Part shown: positions 1-6,199 of the stretch, piece after piece | Layout of the letters: the number at the start of each line of letters is the position of its first letter | How positions within the stretch are numbered: the stretch's first letter is position 1 | NCBI GenBank assembly: GCA_948517135.1 | Contig: CAORJJ010000091.1 | Location: 1-7,119 of the forward strand | DNA length: 7,119 nucleotides | Source of the DNA: an uncultured Clostridia bacterium | GTDB taxonomy: Bacteria; Bacillota; Clostridia; TANB77; CAG-508 | Direction: 5' to 3' | The notes under the pieces: generated by a model | Databases searched by the model: none | Seen by the model: only the letters and a program-made list of their open reading frames with translations | What the model was told of the DNA's origin: nothing | Program-made: the position numbers and the translations under genes

Positions 1-43
1 TATTGTATTATTTGCAAGTAGTAAGTATTAAAATAATAATTTA

Positions 44-83
44 AAAACTCAAATTATTAAATTTCTTTAATAACTTGAGTTTT
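44..83 (-). terminator. Hairpin terminator after sbp
   Basis: The arms 44-61 and 66-83 pair over 17 of 18 positions, with a single A/C mismatch (53/74) and a four-base loop (62-65). It begins 13 bases beyond the sbp stop codon. On the minus strand the stem runs into a short T run (the A's at 43-47) and then very AT-rich sequence. The flanking T's also allow partial function for a convergent plus-strand transcript. The stem is AU-rich with three G-C pairs, so its strength is uncertain. Confidence 0.6.
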
Positions 84-96
84 ACATATTTCTTTA

Positions 97-519
97 TTAT
101 GCTTCTGTAATTTTTACATCTTGATTATCTTTTATATCTTCTGTTTCTATTTCTTTTTTCTTTTTATTTTCTTCAATTTTATTAATCCATTTATCTATAT
201 AATATCTTCTTATAATTCCTAGATTATTAAACATTCTTCCTACAAAAACAATTATTGCAGCTAAATATATATCAACATTTAATTTTTCACCTAGATATGT
301 TAGTGCAATTGCTAAAATTGAATTTCCAAAAAATCCTGATAAAAATATTTTTAAATCGAAATTTCCTTTTACTACTGATGCTATCCCTCCAAATACAGTA
401 TCAAGTGCAGCTACAATTGCAATTGATAAGTAACTTGAATATGTATATGAAATTACAGGAGAAGCAAATCCTAAGCAAGCTCCTATTATACAACCAATTA
501 TTATAGAAATATATATCAT
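97..519 (-). CDS. sbp: Small basic protein Sbp (DUF1290), division-cluster membrane protein
   Basis: This 140-residue membrane protein matches the Sbp/DUF1290 family that follows divIB and the ylxW/ylxX genes in Bacillus and clostridial division clusters. Its biochemical role is not known. Four hydrophobic segments are visible at about residues 2-20, 29-50, 59-77 and 82-100. The family-like core includes YLSIAIVAALDT (30-41), SGFFGNSILA (61-70) and the VFVGRMFNNLGIIRR region (91-105). The C-terminal 30 residues are charged and lysine/glutamate-rich, presumably cytoplasmic. I chose the ATG at 517-519 because AGGAGG lies nine bases upstream and the protein then starts with its first membrane segment, as in known Sbp proteins. 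A longer frame from a TTG at 594 only adds residues overlapping the previous gene. The start lies one base past the upstream stop codon, so coupling is likely. It is the last gene of the operon. Confidence 0.9.
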   Translation of the reverse strand: MIYISIIIGCIIGACLGFASPVISYTYSSYLSIAIVAALDTVFGGIASVVKGNFDLKIFLSGFFGNSILAIALTYLGEKLNVDIYLAAIIVFVGRMFNNLGIIRRYYIDKWINKIEENKKKKEIETEDIKDNQDVKITEA

Positions 520-520
520 T

Positions 521-1228
521 TTATTTTTCCTCCTGTTCTTTATATTCTTGAGAATATTGCATTTTTTTAATTTCTCTATTATACCCTGGGACAATTATAT
601 TATCTTCTAAAGTATAGTCAACCTGAACATACATTTTTACTTGGTCTATATAACCACCTTTTATTGTTAACATACTTTCCAAATACTTCTTATCTCCAAT
701 AGCTTTTATTTCATATGGTCCTGCTATTCTTTTTTCATCTATTAGAAGTTTATTTCCTTCAACAACAGTAATGTATGAAGTTGAAATAACCCTTTCATCA
801 TTTATAGATATAGCTTCTGCTCCTGCATTTTTTAATTCATTTATTAACTCAAGAATATGATCGTATTTTACATCATGTATATCATATCCTGTAAGAATAA
901 TTTTTATCCCTTGACCATGAACCTCTGTATAACCTAAATATGATTCTGCTTCTTTTACTTCAGATGTTAATAATTCTGCCGAGTTAGCACCATTATTCAA
1001 TTCATTCTTATATTCTGAGATTCTTTGCTCTCTTTCCTGCAATTCTAAATCAACAGCTTCGTATTTTTCTTTCCAACTAGCGAGTTCACTTCTAAGTTCT
1101 GTTTCTCTCATTGTTTCTATTGCCATTATATCTGTTTCATCAACAGTCTTAAATTGAGTAAACATAAGCATTGTTAAAATTAATGCTACACATCCGATGG
1201 AAATAGTCATTTTTATATTTTTATCCAA
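521..1228 (-). CDS. DUF881 membrane protein, second copy (YlxX-like position)
   Basis: This is a DUF881-family protein of about 235 residues, second of two in tandem between divIB and sbp, the place held by ylxX in Bacillus subtilis. Its function is unknown; linkage suggests a role near the division site. Counting from the TTG start, there is a short cytoplasmic N-terminus, one membrane anchor at about 8-25, a charged heptad-like helix at about 40-98 (probable coiled coil), then the DUF881 domain at about 102-226. That domain has the hallmark NAGAEAISINDERV (134-147) and the GPYEIKAIGD motif (170-179). The start is ambiguous: a GTG at 1237 has no properly spaced ribosome site, whereas the TTG at 1226-1228 lies five bases after AGGGGTGA (1234-1241). 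I therefore prefer the TTG; the GTG would add three residues. It ends one base before the sbp ATG. Confidence 0.87.
   Translation of the reverse strand: MDKNIKMTISIGCVALILTMLMFTQFKTVDETDIMAIETMRETELRSELASWKEKYEAVDLELQEREQRISEYKNELNNGANSAELLTSEVKEAESYLGYTEVHGQGIKIILTGYDIHDVKYDHILELINELKNAGAEAISINDERVISTSYITVVEGNKLLIDEKRIAGPYEIKAIGDKKYLESMLTIKGGYIDQVKMYVQVDYTLEDNIIVPGYNREIKKMQYSQEYKEQEEK
529..534 (-). promoter_or_regulatory. Ribosome binding site deciding the sbp start
   Basis: A perfect AGGAGG (minus strand) sits nine bases before the ATG at 519, inside the last codons of the preceding DUF881 gene. It rules in favour of the internal ATG rather than the upstream TTG at 594. Confidence 0.85.
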
Positions 1229-1233
1229 TTTAT

Positions 1234-1241
1234 TCACCCCT
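1234..1241 (-). promoter_or_regulatory. Ribosome binding site supporting a TTG start
   Basis: AGGGGTGA on the minus strand resembles the extended Shine-Dalgarno AGGTGA and overlaps the TAG stop (1240-1242) of the preceding gene. The GTG at 1237 is inside this site, so translation more plausibly starts at the TTG five bases downstream. The overlap also suggests termination-reinitiation coupling between the two DUF881 genes. Confidence 0.55.
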
Positions 1242-1959
1242 ATTCAATATTTGAAGCATACTCAAATTTATAAATTCCTTCATATTTAGGTACTATTATA
1301 GTATCTTTTTCAACTTGTTTTATATCAACTATAACTCCCTGCTCTTCAAGAATATCTAAATATTGACCTTGCATTGTAAGTGAACCATATAATTGTGTTG
1401 GTAGTCCAATAGCTTTTATATTAAAAGGAGCACCAACTTTTTCTCCATTTATAGTAATTACATTTCCAACACAGTTATATGATGTAGTATTTACAATTCT
1501 TTGATTATTTACTGATATTGCCTCTGCTCCTGCATTTTTTAATGAATTTACTACATTTAAAACATCTTGTGCATGGACAATTGGATCACCTATACTTCTA
1601 GGATCACCATCTTTTAATGTTATTGTTATACCTTTTCCTATAAGATCTGATTTTCCTAATAATAAATTATATCTTTCTAATTTACTACTTAATCCTTTTG
1701 CTGAATCTGTAGAATTTGAAACTTGCTCTCTTAATTTTTCAAGTTCTTTTTCCTTTTTATCTAATTTTGCATATGCATTATCATATTTTTCTTTCCATCT
1801 TAAAACACTATCTCTTAACTCATTTTCTGTTTGTGTTTTTCCAACTGTTGTAGTACTATTTTTTACAGTTTTAATTTGAGTAATTATTCCTACTGTGAGA
1901 AAACAGCACATTAGTCCTAAAATTATACCTATTTTAAGTCTTTCTTTTTCTATTTTCAT
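1240..1959 (-). CDS. DUF881 membrane protein, first copy (YlxW-like position)
   Basis: A 239-residue DUF881 protein lies directly after divIB, where ylxW sits in Bacillus subtilis. The molecular role of the family is unknown. A basic N-terminus precedes one membrane span (about 9-27). Then come a lysine/glutamate-rich helix (about 44-101, likely coiled coil) and the extracytoplasmic DUF881 domain (about 105-235). Within it are NAGAEAISVNNQRIV (142-156), a GAPFNIKAIG motif (176-185) and a terminal IIVPKYEG segment (221-228). The last two are shared with the next gene (as GPYEIKAIG and IIVPGYN), so the two look like diverged paralogues. The ATG at 1957-1959 has AAAGGAG four or five bases upstream, beginning right beside the divIB stop codon, which supports coupling with divIB. 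The gap to divIB is 12 bases. Confidence 0.9.
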   Translation of the reverse strand: MKIEKERLKIGIILGLMCCFLTVGIITQIKTVKNSTTTVGKTQTENELRDSVLRWKEKYDNAYAKLDKKEKELEKLREQVSNSTDSAKGLSSKLERYNLLLGKSDLIGKGITITLKDGDPRSIGDPIVHAQDVLNVVNSLKNAGAEAISVNNQRIVNTTSYNCVGNVITINGEKVGAPFNIKAIGLPTQLYGSLTMQGQYLDILEEQGVIVDIKQVEKDTIIVPKYEGIYKFEYASNIE

Positions 1960-1971
1960 ACTTGCTCCTTT

Positions 1972-2850
1972 CTATCCAATTTTCTCTTTAAATCTAATCT
2001 TTTCAGAGTTTAAATCAACATCTAAAAATATTTCTCCACTTTTACCCTCAGACTTTTCTAAAATAGATTTTAAATATAACATTCTTGTTTTTAAATCTGA
2101 ATAATCTAAACATTCTCCTAAGTATACTATTTTTCCTTTACTCTCTAACTCTATACTATAATCTTTTGAATTTGATATATCTATTTTAGTTATTAGTTCA
2201 TTTAACTCATTTAGTTTTGCACTATCATATATTTTTATTACAGTATTTAATTTTTTTAAATCGTCTACATTTACTCTATTTCCAGTTTTAATATTACTTA
2301 AATCTGTTGTAAATCCTACTAAAACTGGAACTGGTAATTTCTCATTTGATATTTCTAACATATATCCTTGATTATTAATATAAACATAGCTATCTGCAAA
2401 CTGTAACATATATCTTACTTCTCGTTCTTCTACTTCAATACTAACTGTATTTGGATATATTCTAGTTACTTTAGCTTTTTCTATATATGCATTTTCTTTA
2501 ATTTTTTCTACTATTTTGCTTTTGTTAAATTTTAAAATATGAGAATATAATTCTAAAGATGATAAACTTATTATCTTCTCGTTAGATAATTTTTTATTTC
2601 CTGAAACTTCAATTGCTTTTATATTAAATAAACTTGAGCTTAAAAGTATTATCATTAAAAGCATTAATAACAATATTATTCCTATAGCTTTTACTATATT
2701 TTTTCGAGAATTATTTTTTATTGTAGTATTTGTACGTTTTTTCTTTGAAGGTGTTTTATTTTTTGAAGTATTTTCCTTCTTATTATTTTTAGTTTTTTTA
2801 GTCTCCTTTTGGGGAGGAGTTATTCCAATAATAATTTCATCATCTTCCAT
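1972..2850 (-). CDS. divIB: Cell division protein DivIB/FtsQ
   Basis: This is a 292-residue bitopic divisome protein of the DivIB/FtsQ family. Known members bind FtsL/DivIC and FtsB-type partners at the septum and help activate septal wall synthesis. The cytoplasmic N-terminus (1-51) is rich in lysine, threonine and asparagine and looks disordered. One membrane span lies at about 52-73, followed by a POTRA domain at about 75-144. That domain contains IKAIEVSGNKKLSNEKI (77-93) and the RIYPNTVSIEVEER stretch (130-143). The rest (145-290) fits the family's beta domain, including YVYINNQGYMLE (155-166). The ATG at 2848-2850 is preceded at five bases by AAGGTGAT (2856-2863), which overlaps the last codons of murA. 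Only two bases separate the murA stop from this start, so translation is probably coupled to the C-terminal murA frame. Confidence 0.93.
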   Translation of the reverse strand: MEDDEIIIGITPPQKETKKTKNNKKENTSKNKTPSKKKRTNTTIKNNSRKNIVKAIGIILLLMLLMIILLSSSLFNIKAIEVSGNKKLSNEKIISLSSLELYSHILKFNKSKIVEKIKENAYIEKAKVTRIYPNTVSIEVEEREVRYMLQFADSYVYINNQGYMLEISNEKLPVPVLVGFTTDLSNIKTGNRVNVDDLKKLNTVIKIYDSAKLNELNELITKIDISNSKDYSIELESKGKIVYLGECLDYSDLKTRMLYLKSILEKSEGKSGEIFLDVDLNSEKIRFKEKIG

Positions 2851-2852
2851 TA

Positions 2853-3551
2853 TTAATCACCTTCTTCTCGAATAATATCTGCACCTAACATTTTTAGTTT
2901 TTTATCAAAATCTTCATATCCTCTAAGTAAATATTCCAATTTTTTTACTCTTGTTTTTCCTCTAGCTGAAAGAGCTGCTAACACTAATGATGCACCGCCT
3001 CTTAAATCTGTACTTTCTACCTCAGCAGAGTGCAATCTTCTAACACCTTTTATTACTAATGTTTTTCCTTCTATTGTAGCTTTTGCTCCCATTCTTTTTA
3101 TCTCTTGGATAAATTTGAATCTATTTTCAAATATATTTTCTGTTACAATTGAAGTTCCTTTACACACTGTAAGTAACGTAGAAAATAATGGTTGCAAGTC
3201 TGTTGGAAATCCTGGATATGGTGTTGTTTTAAAATCTACTGCTTTTAGTTTTTTTCCAGCAGTTATATATACTGTTCTTTTATCTGTTATAATTTCACAA
3301 CCACATTCTCTTAATTTAGCTATTACAGGTGCTATATGTTCTGGAACAACCTCATTTATTTTAACTGTTCCACCTGTTATTGCTCCTGCTATTAAGAATG
3401 TACCAGCTTCTATTCTATCTGGCATAATTTTATAAGATACTTCTTTTAGTTTTTCTACACCTTTTATTCTTATAGTATTAGTGCCTGCACCATAAACTTT
3501 TGCTCCTGCTCTATTTAAAAAAGTAGCTAAATCAACAATTTCTGGTTCCAT
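2853..3551 (-). CDS. murA: MurA C-terminal part (frameshifted gene)
   Basis: This frame encodes the last 232 residues of UDP-N-acetylglucosamine 1-carboxyvinyltransferase, the enolpyruvyl transferase of the first committed peptidoglycan step. It begins within a conserved stretch (MEPEIVDLATFLNRAGA), which normally lies in mid-protein. Recognisable downstream pieces are GAGTNTIRI (21-29), PDRIEAGTF (44-52), PGFPTDLQ (113-120) with the catalytic-type aspartate, TDLRGGASLVLAAL (181-194) and the RGYEDFDKKL segment (210-219) with the conserved arginine. The ATG at 3551 has no ribosome binding site, so it is unlikely to be a real start. The same frame stays open upstream to 3596 and reads GNHEITINNCA before the methionine, as expected for continuous MurA. 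It is best viewed as the second half of one broken gene; alone it should not be an active enzyme. Confidence 0.85.
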   Translation of the reverse strand: MEPEIVDLATFLNRAGAKVYGAGTNTIRIKGVEKLKEVSYKIMPDRIEAGTFLIAGAITGGTVKINEVVPEHIAPVIAKLRECGCEIITDKRTVYITAGKKLKAVDFKTTPYPGFPTDLQPLFSTLLTVCKGTSIVTENIFENRFKFIQEIKRMGAKATIEGKTLVIKGVRRLHSAEVESTDLRGGASLVLAALSARGKTRVKKLEYLLRGYEDFDKKLKMLGADIIREEGD

Positions 3552-3573
3552 TGCACAATTGTTTATTGTTATT

Positions 3574-3594
3574 TCATGATTTCCGAATAATAGA
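3574..3594 (-). other. murA: Frameshift junction in murA
   Basis: On the minus strand the codons read TCT ATT ATT CGG AAA TCA TGA, ending the N-terminal frame prematurely at 3574-3576. Dropping one base, most simply the C of CGG (position 3585), gives SII-GNHEITINNCAMEPEI. That restores the usual 26-residue spacing between the TEN and EPEI motifs as I recall it for bacterial MurA. The repaired protein would be about 418 residues, close to the 419 of the Escherichia coli enzyme. The site is not a homopolymer. Confidence 0.8.
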
Positions 3595-4110
3595 TGCTAA
3601 TATTAAATTTTCAGTAGCACCTACACTTGGAAAATCTAATTGTATATTTTTCGTAACTATTTTATCACATTTACATGTAATATAGCTACTATTTTCGTCT
3701 ATTTTTACTCCAATTTTTTTAAAATTTTCTAAATGCAAGTCAATAGGTCTTGCTCCTATATCACATCCTCCTGGATATGAAAACTCTACATTTTTAAATC
3801 TAGTAAGTATAGCACCAGCAATTATAACAGATGATCTCAATTTTCGCATTAATTCATCTGGAATAGTAGTTTTTTTCATATCTTTAGAATTAATTATTAT
3901 TTTATTTTTATCTTTTTTTACTTTACAACCAAGATATTCTAAAATTTTTAACGTTGTTTTTACATCTTCAATATTAGGCACATTATATAACTTAGTTGTT
4001 TTACCACTTATAATTGTAGCAGCTAAAATTGGCAATGTAGCATTTTTGGATCCTGATATTGTAACTTCTCCATGCAATTTTTTTCCACCATTAATTATGT
4101 AATTATACAT
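3574..4110 (-). CDS. murA: MurA N-terminal part (frameshifted gene)
   Basis: This frame encodes the first 178 residues of the MurA enolpyruvyl transferase, which transfers enolpyruvate from PEP to UDP-GlcNAc in the cytoplasm. Visible landmarks are ISGSKNATLPILA (18-30) with the Lys-Asn pair (22-23) that contacts substrates, MRKLRSS (88-94), and PGGCDIGARPIDLHL (113-127). The cysteine at 116 corresponds to the catalytic, fosfomycin-sensitive Cys115 of E. coli. GATENLILAS (164-173) marks the mid-protein junction, after which the frame ends in RKS and a TGA instead of continuing. I chose the ATG at 4108-4110, seven bases after AGGAGG; a TTG at 4116 lies only one base from that site. The gene follows topB by 57 bases and probably shares its transcript. 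All expected residues are intact, so the break is recent or artefactual. Confidence 0.88.
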   Translation of the reverse strand: MYNYIINGGKKLHGEVTISGSKNATLPILAATIISGKTTKLYNVPNIEDVKTTLKILEYLGCKVKKDKNKIIINSKDMKKTTIPDELMRKLRSSVIIAGAILTRFKNVEFSYPGGCDIGARPIDLHLENFKKIGVKIDENSSYITCKCDKIVTKNIQLDFPSVGATENLILASIIRKS

Positions 4111-4117
4111 TTTCAAA

Positions 4118-4123
4118 CCTCCT
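4118..4123 (-). promoter_or_regulatory. Ribosome binding site of murA
   Basis: A perfect AGGAGG on the minus strand lies seven bases before the ATG at 4110. It decides between that ATG and the TTG at 4116, which is too close. Half of it falls inside the 3' arm of the hairpin described at 4121-4150. Confidence 0.8.
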
Positions 4124-4150
4124 CATAATTTTATGTTACATATTATGAGG
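4121..4150 (-). promoter_or_regulatory. Leader hairpin overlapping the murA ribosome binding site
   Basis: In the minus-strand transcript CCTCATAAT (4150-4142) pairs perfectly with ATTATGAGG (4129-4121) around a 12-base loop. The 3' arm includes the first part of the GAGGAGG ribosome binding site. No T run follows, so it does not look like an intrinsic terminator for topB. It could dampen murA translation, or be a chance AT-rich repeat or an mRNA processing/stability element. The pairing is seen; the function is inferred. Confidence 0.45.
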
Positions 4151-4167
4151 GTTTTACATAAAACGTT

Positions 4168-6069
4168 CTAACGAATTACCAATTTGTCTACTTTAGAATT
4201 AATATATTTTTCAAGTTTTGCCATAAAAATTTCTGGTTCAATTTCTTTTTTAGCAACCATATCTAAACCTTTTTCCCAACTTGCTGTTAAATCTGGATTT
4301 AGCATATCTGGAATAGATCTAAATACAACATCATATATTGCCTCTCCTTTTTGGGTTGGAGTTATTATTTGTGTTTTAGAATTAATTTCTATATATTTTA
4401 TTCTTTCTAATTTCTTTATTATTTCTCCTCTAGTTGCTGATGTTCCGATTCCAGCACCTTTTATTTGTTCTCTTAATGCTTCATCTTCTATTAATTTACC
4501 TGCATTTTCCATTGCAAGTACCATTCCTCCTGAGTTATATCTAGATGGTGGTGAAGTTTCTGAATCTTTAGTTTCATAGTTTAAAACCTTTATTTCTTGA
4601 CCCTTTTTTAAACTTGATAATATATTCAAATTTTCATCATCAGAATCATTTTTTAGTCTATTTTTTAATACTTCTAAAAATCCTTGCTTTATACAAACTT
4701 TTCCACTACAACTAAATTGTTCTCCTTCTACATCAATGCTTAAATTAACTTTATTATATTCAGCAGGTGGATAAAAAATTGCTATAAATCTTTTTACTAT
4801 AAGCTTATAAACATCTTTTTTTAAATCTGAAAGTTTATCATAATTTTCAAACCCTTGTCCTGTTGGAATAATAGCATAGTGGTCTGTAATTTTACTATCA
4901 TTTACATATTTTGTCTTTACTAAATTTGTACTATATTTCTCATCAATCATTTTCTTTATATAGACATTTATTTCTTCATCTTTAAAATTCTTAAATAATC
5001 CATTTAGATTCTTTCCAATTTCTTTGGCTATCGCTGTTGATAATACCCTAGCATCAGTTCTTGGATATGTAACTAATTTTTTTTCATATAATTCTTGAAT
5101 TATTTCCAATGTTTCATCTGGTTTTATCTTAAATACTTTAGTACATTCATTTTGTATTTCAGCCAAATTAAATAGTAATGGTGCATTCTCTTTTTGTTTT
5201 GATTTCTTAATTTCAGAAACTATAGCTTTTTTGTCTTTTAAACTTAATATAAATTTTTTGGCATCTTCTTCTTTTTTAAATCCATTATCATTATATAAAA
5301 TAGAACTATTATACAATTTAGATTTTTCTGTTACTTTCCATTCAGCTTTAAATGATGAACTTTCTTCTCCAAAATTTCCTAATATTTTATAATATTTTGT
5401 TTTAACAAAATTCCTAATTTCTCTTTCTCTTGATACAACCATTCCAAGAACACATGTCATAACTCTACCAACAGAAATTGATATTTTTTCTTCTCCTAAA
5501 TCTTTTGCAATTCTTCTTCCAAAAATTATTGATAATAATCTCGAAAAATTTATACCAATTAAATAATCTTCTTTAGCTCTCAAATATGCTGAATCTGACA
5601 AACTATCATATTTAGACATATCTTCAGCTTCTTTTATTCCTCTTTGAATTTCTTCTTCTGTTTGTGAATCAATCCAAACTCTTTTCATTTTTGCATTAGG
5701 ATTAGGATCTGCCATTTGAAATACAAGTCTTTGTATGTACTCTCCTTCTCGTCCAGAGTCACCTGCATTGTAAATTTCTTCAATATCATCTCTTTGCATT
5801 AATTTTTGTATAATATTAAATTGATTTGCAACTGCTGGGATTATTTCATATTTCCATTCTTTTGGAATAAATGGAAGTGTATCTAATCTCCAAAATTTCA
5901 ACTTTTCATCATATACTTCTGGATAACTCATTGTTACTAAATGACCAACACACCATGTTATAATCCATTCTTTATCTTCTATATATCCATTTTTTCTATT
6001 TGTATTTAATTTTAAAGCTTTAGCAAATTCCATTGCCACAGAAGGCTTTTCTGTTATTATTAATTTCAT
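4168..6069 (-). CDS. topB: DNA topoisomerase III (type IA)
   Basis: This 633-residue type IA topoisomerase breaks and passes single DNA strands, relaxing negative supercoils and decatenating replication intermediates. An N-terminal Toprim domain (about 1-135) carries the acidic residue of ITEKPS (Glu7) and the metal-binding GDSGREGE motif (103-110). SVGRVMTCVLG (199-209) is the conserved GRVQTP-like segment in variant form. The active-site tyrosine is Tyr335 in VTYPRTDARVLS (333-344). Further conserved pieces are APLLFNLAEIQNE (296-308), DHYAIIPT (396-403) and GAGIGTSATRGEII (538-551). It is near the 653 residues of E. coli TopB, with no cysteine-rich zinc-ribbon tail. The ATG at 6069 has AAGGAT eight bases upstream. 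The gene has its own promoter and lies upstream of murA, an unusual neighbour. Mobile elements also carry topoisomerase III genes, but no mobility gene is visible here. Confidence 0.93.
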   Translation of the reverse strand: MKLIITEKPSVAMEFAKALKLNTNRKNGYIEDKEWIITWCVGHLVTMSYPEVYDEKLKFWRLDTLPFIPKEWKYEIIPAVANQFNIIQKLMQRDDIEEIYNAGDSGREGEYIQRLVFQMADPNPNAKMKRVWIDSQTEEEIQRGIKEAEDMSKYDSLSDSAYLRAKEDYLIGINFSRLLSIIFGRRIAKDLGEEKISISVGRVMTCVLGMVVSREREIRNFVKTKYYKILGNFGEESSSFKAEWKVTEKSKLYNSSILYNDNGFKKEEDAKKFILSLKDKKAIVSEIKKSKQKENAPLLFNLAEIQNECTKVFKIKPDETLEIIQELYEKKLVTYPRTDARVLSTAIAKEIGKNLNGLFKNFKDEEINVYIKKMIDEKYSTNLVKTKYVNDSKITDHYAIIPTGQGFENYDKLSDLKKDVYKLIVKRFIAIFYPPAEYNKVNLSIDVEGEQFSCSGKVCIKQGFLEVLKNRLKNDSDDENLNILSSLKKGQEIKVLNYETKDSETSPPSRYNSGGMVLAMENAGKLIEDEALREQIKGAGIGTSATRGEIIKKLERIKYIEINSKTQIITPTQKGEAIYDVVFRSIPDMLNPDLTASWEKGLDMVAKKEIEPEIFMAKLEKYINSKVDKLVIR

Positions 6070-6090
6070 TTAACCAATCCTTATAATATA

Positions 6091-6110
6091 GTAGGTATAT
6101 TATACCTTAC
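6091..6110. promoter_or_regulatory. Palindrome over the topB -10 region (possible operator)
   Basis: AGGTATA and TATACCT form perfect seven-base arms around one central T (6093-6107). The symmetry extends to GT...AC at 6091-6110 if one unpaired base is allowed. It covers the -10 hexamer and reaches the predicted transcription start, a common place for a repressor to bind. AT-rich palindromes also arise by chance, so this is only a candidate. Confidence 0.4.
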
Positions 6111-6127
6111 CATATTGATTTTTTCAA
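6099..6127 (-). promoter_or_regulatory. SigmaA-type promoter for topB
   Basis: The minus strand has TTGAAA (6127-6122), a 17-base spacer and a perfect TATAAT (6104-6099). Transcription would start near 6092, about 23 bases ahead of the topB ATG, leaving just room for the ribosome binding site. It probably drives topB and the murA-to-sbp genes behind it. Confidence 0.75.
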
Positions 6128-6161
6128 ATATTTATATAAAAATTTATTTTATATATAAAAC

Positions 6162-6191
6162 AAAAAAAGCACTTTTAAAAGTGCTTTTTTT
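6162..6191 (-). terminator. Palindromic terminator after the cohesin gene
   Basis: A perfect 30-base palindrome has arms made of seven A's, GCAC and four T's. It folds into a hairpin with a GCAC/GTGC core followed by seven T's on either strand. It starts nine bases past the stop codon at 6200 and separates this gene from the topB promoter. The symmetry would let it stop transcription in both directions. Confidence 0.9.
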
Positions 6192-6199
6192 AATAATTA

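Noticed and set aside
255..506. Plus-strand open frame opposite sbp
   Set aside because: Its Leu/Gln-rich translation arises from the antisense of membrane-segment codons, and the opposite strand encodes a recognisable family.
520..594. N-terminal extension of sbp from a TTG at 594
   Set aside because: It overlaps the preceding gene, lacks a ribosome site, and would place 25 charged residues before a family whose members start at the first membrane segment.
3115..3435. Plus-strand open frame inside murA
   Set aside because: It is antisense to conserved MurA sequence, with no ribosome binding site and no recognisable domain.
3574..3576. TGA in murA read as tryptophan (recoded genetic code)
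   Set aside because: Reading through TGA does not continue the MurA sequence; only a frame change does. Tryptophan is encoded by TGG in the neighbouring genes.
4121..4150. Intrinsic terminator between topB and murA
   Set aside because: The hairpin is followed on the minus strand by AGGTTTGAAAATG with no U tract, so a terminator is unlikely.
4184..4579. Plus-strand open frame opposite the topB 3' end
   Set aside because: It is a mirror of conserved topoisomerase codons (the TSATR region) with no independent signals.
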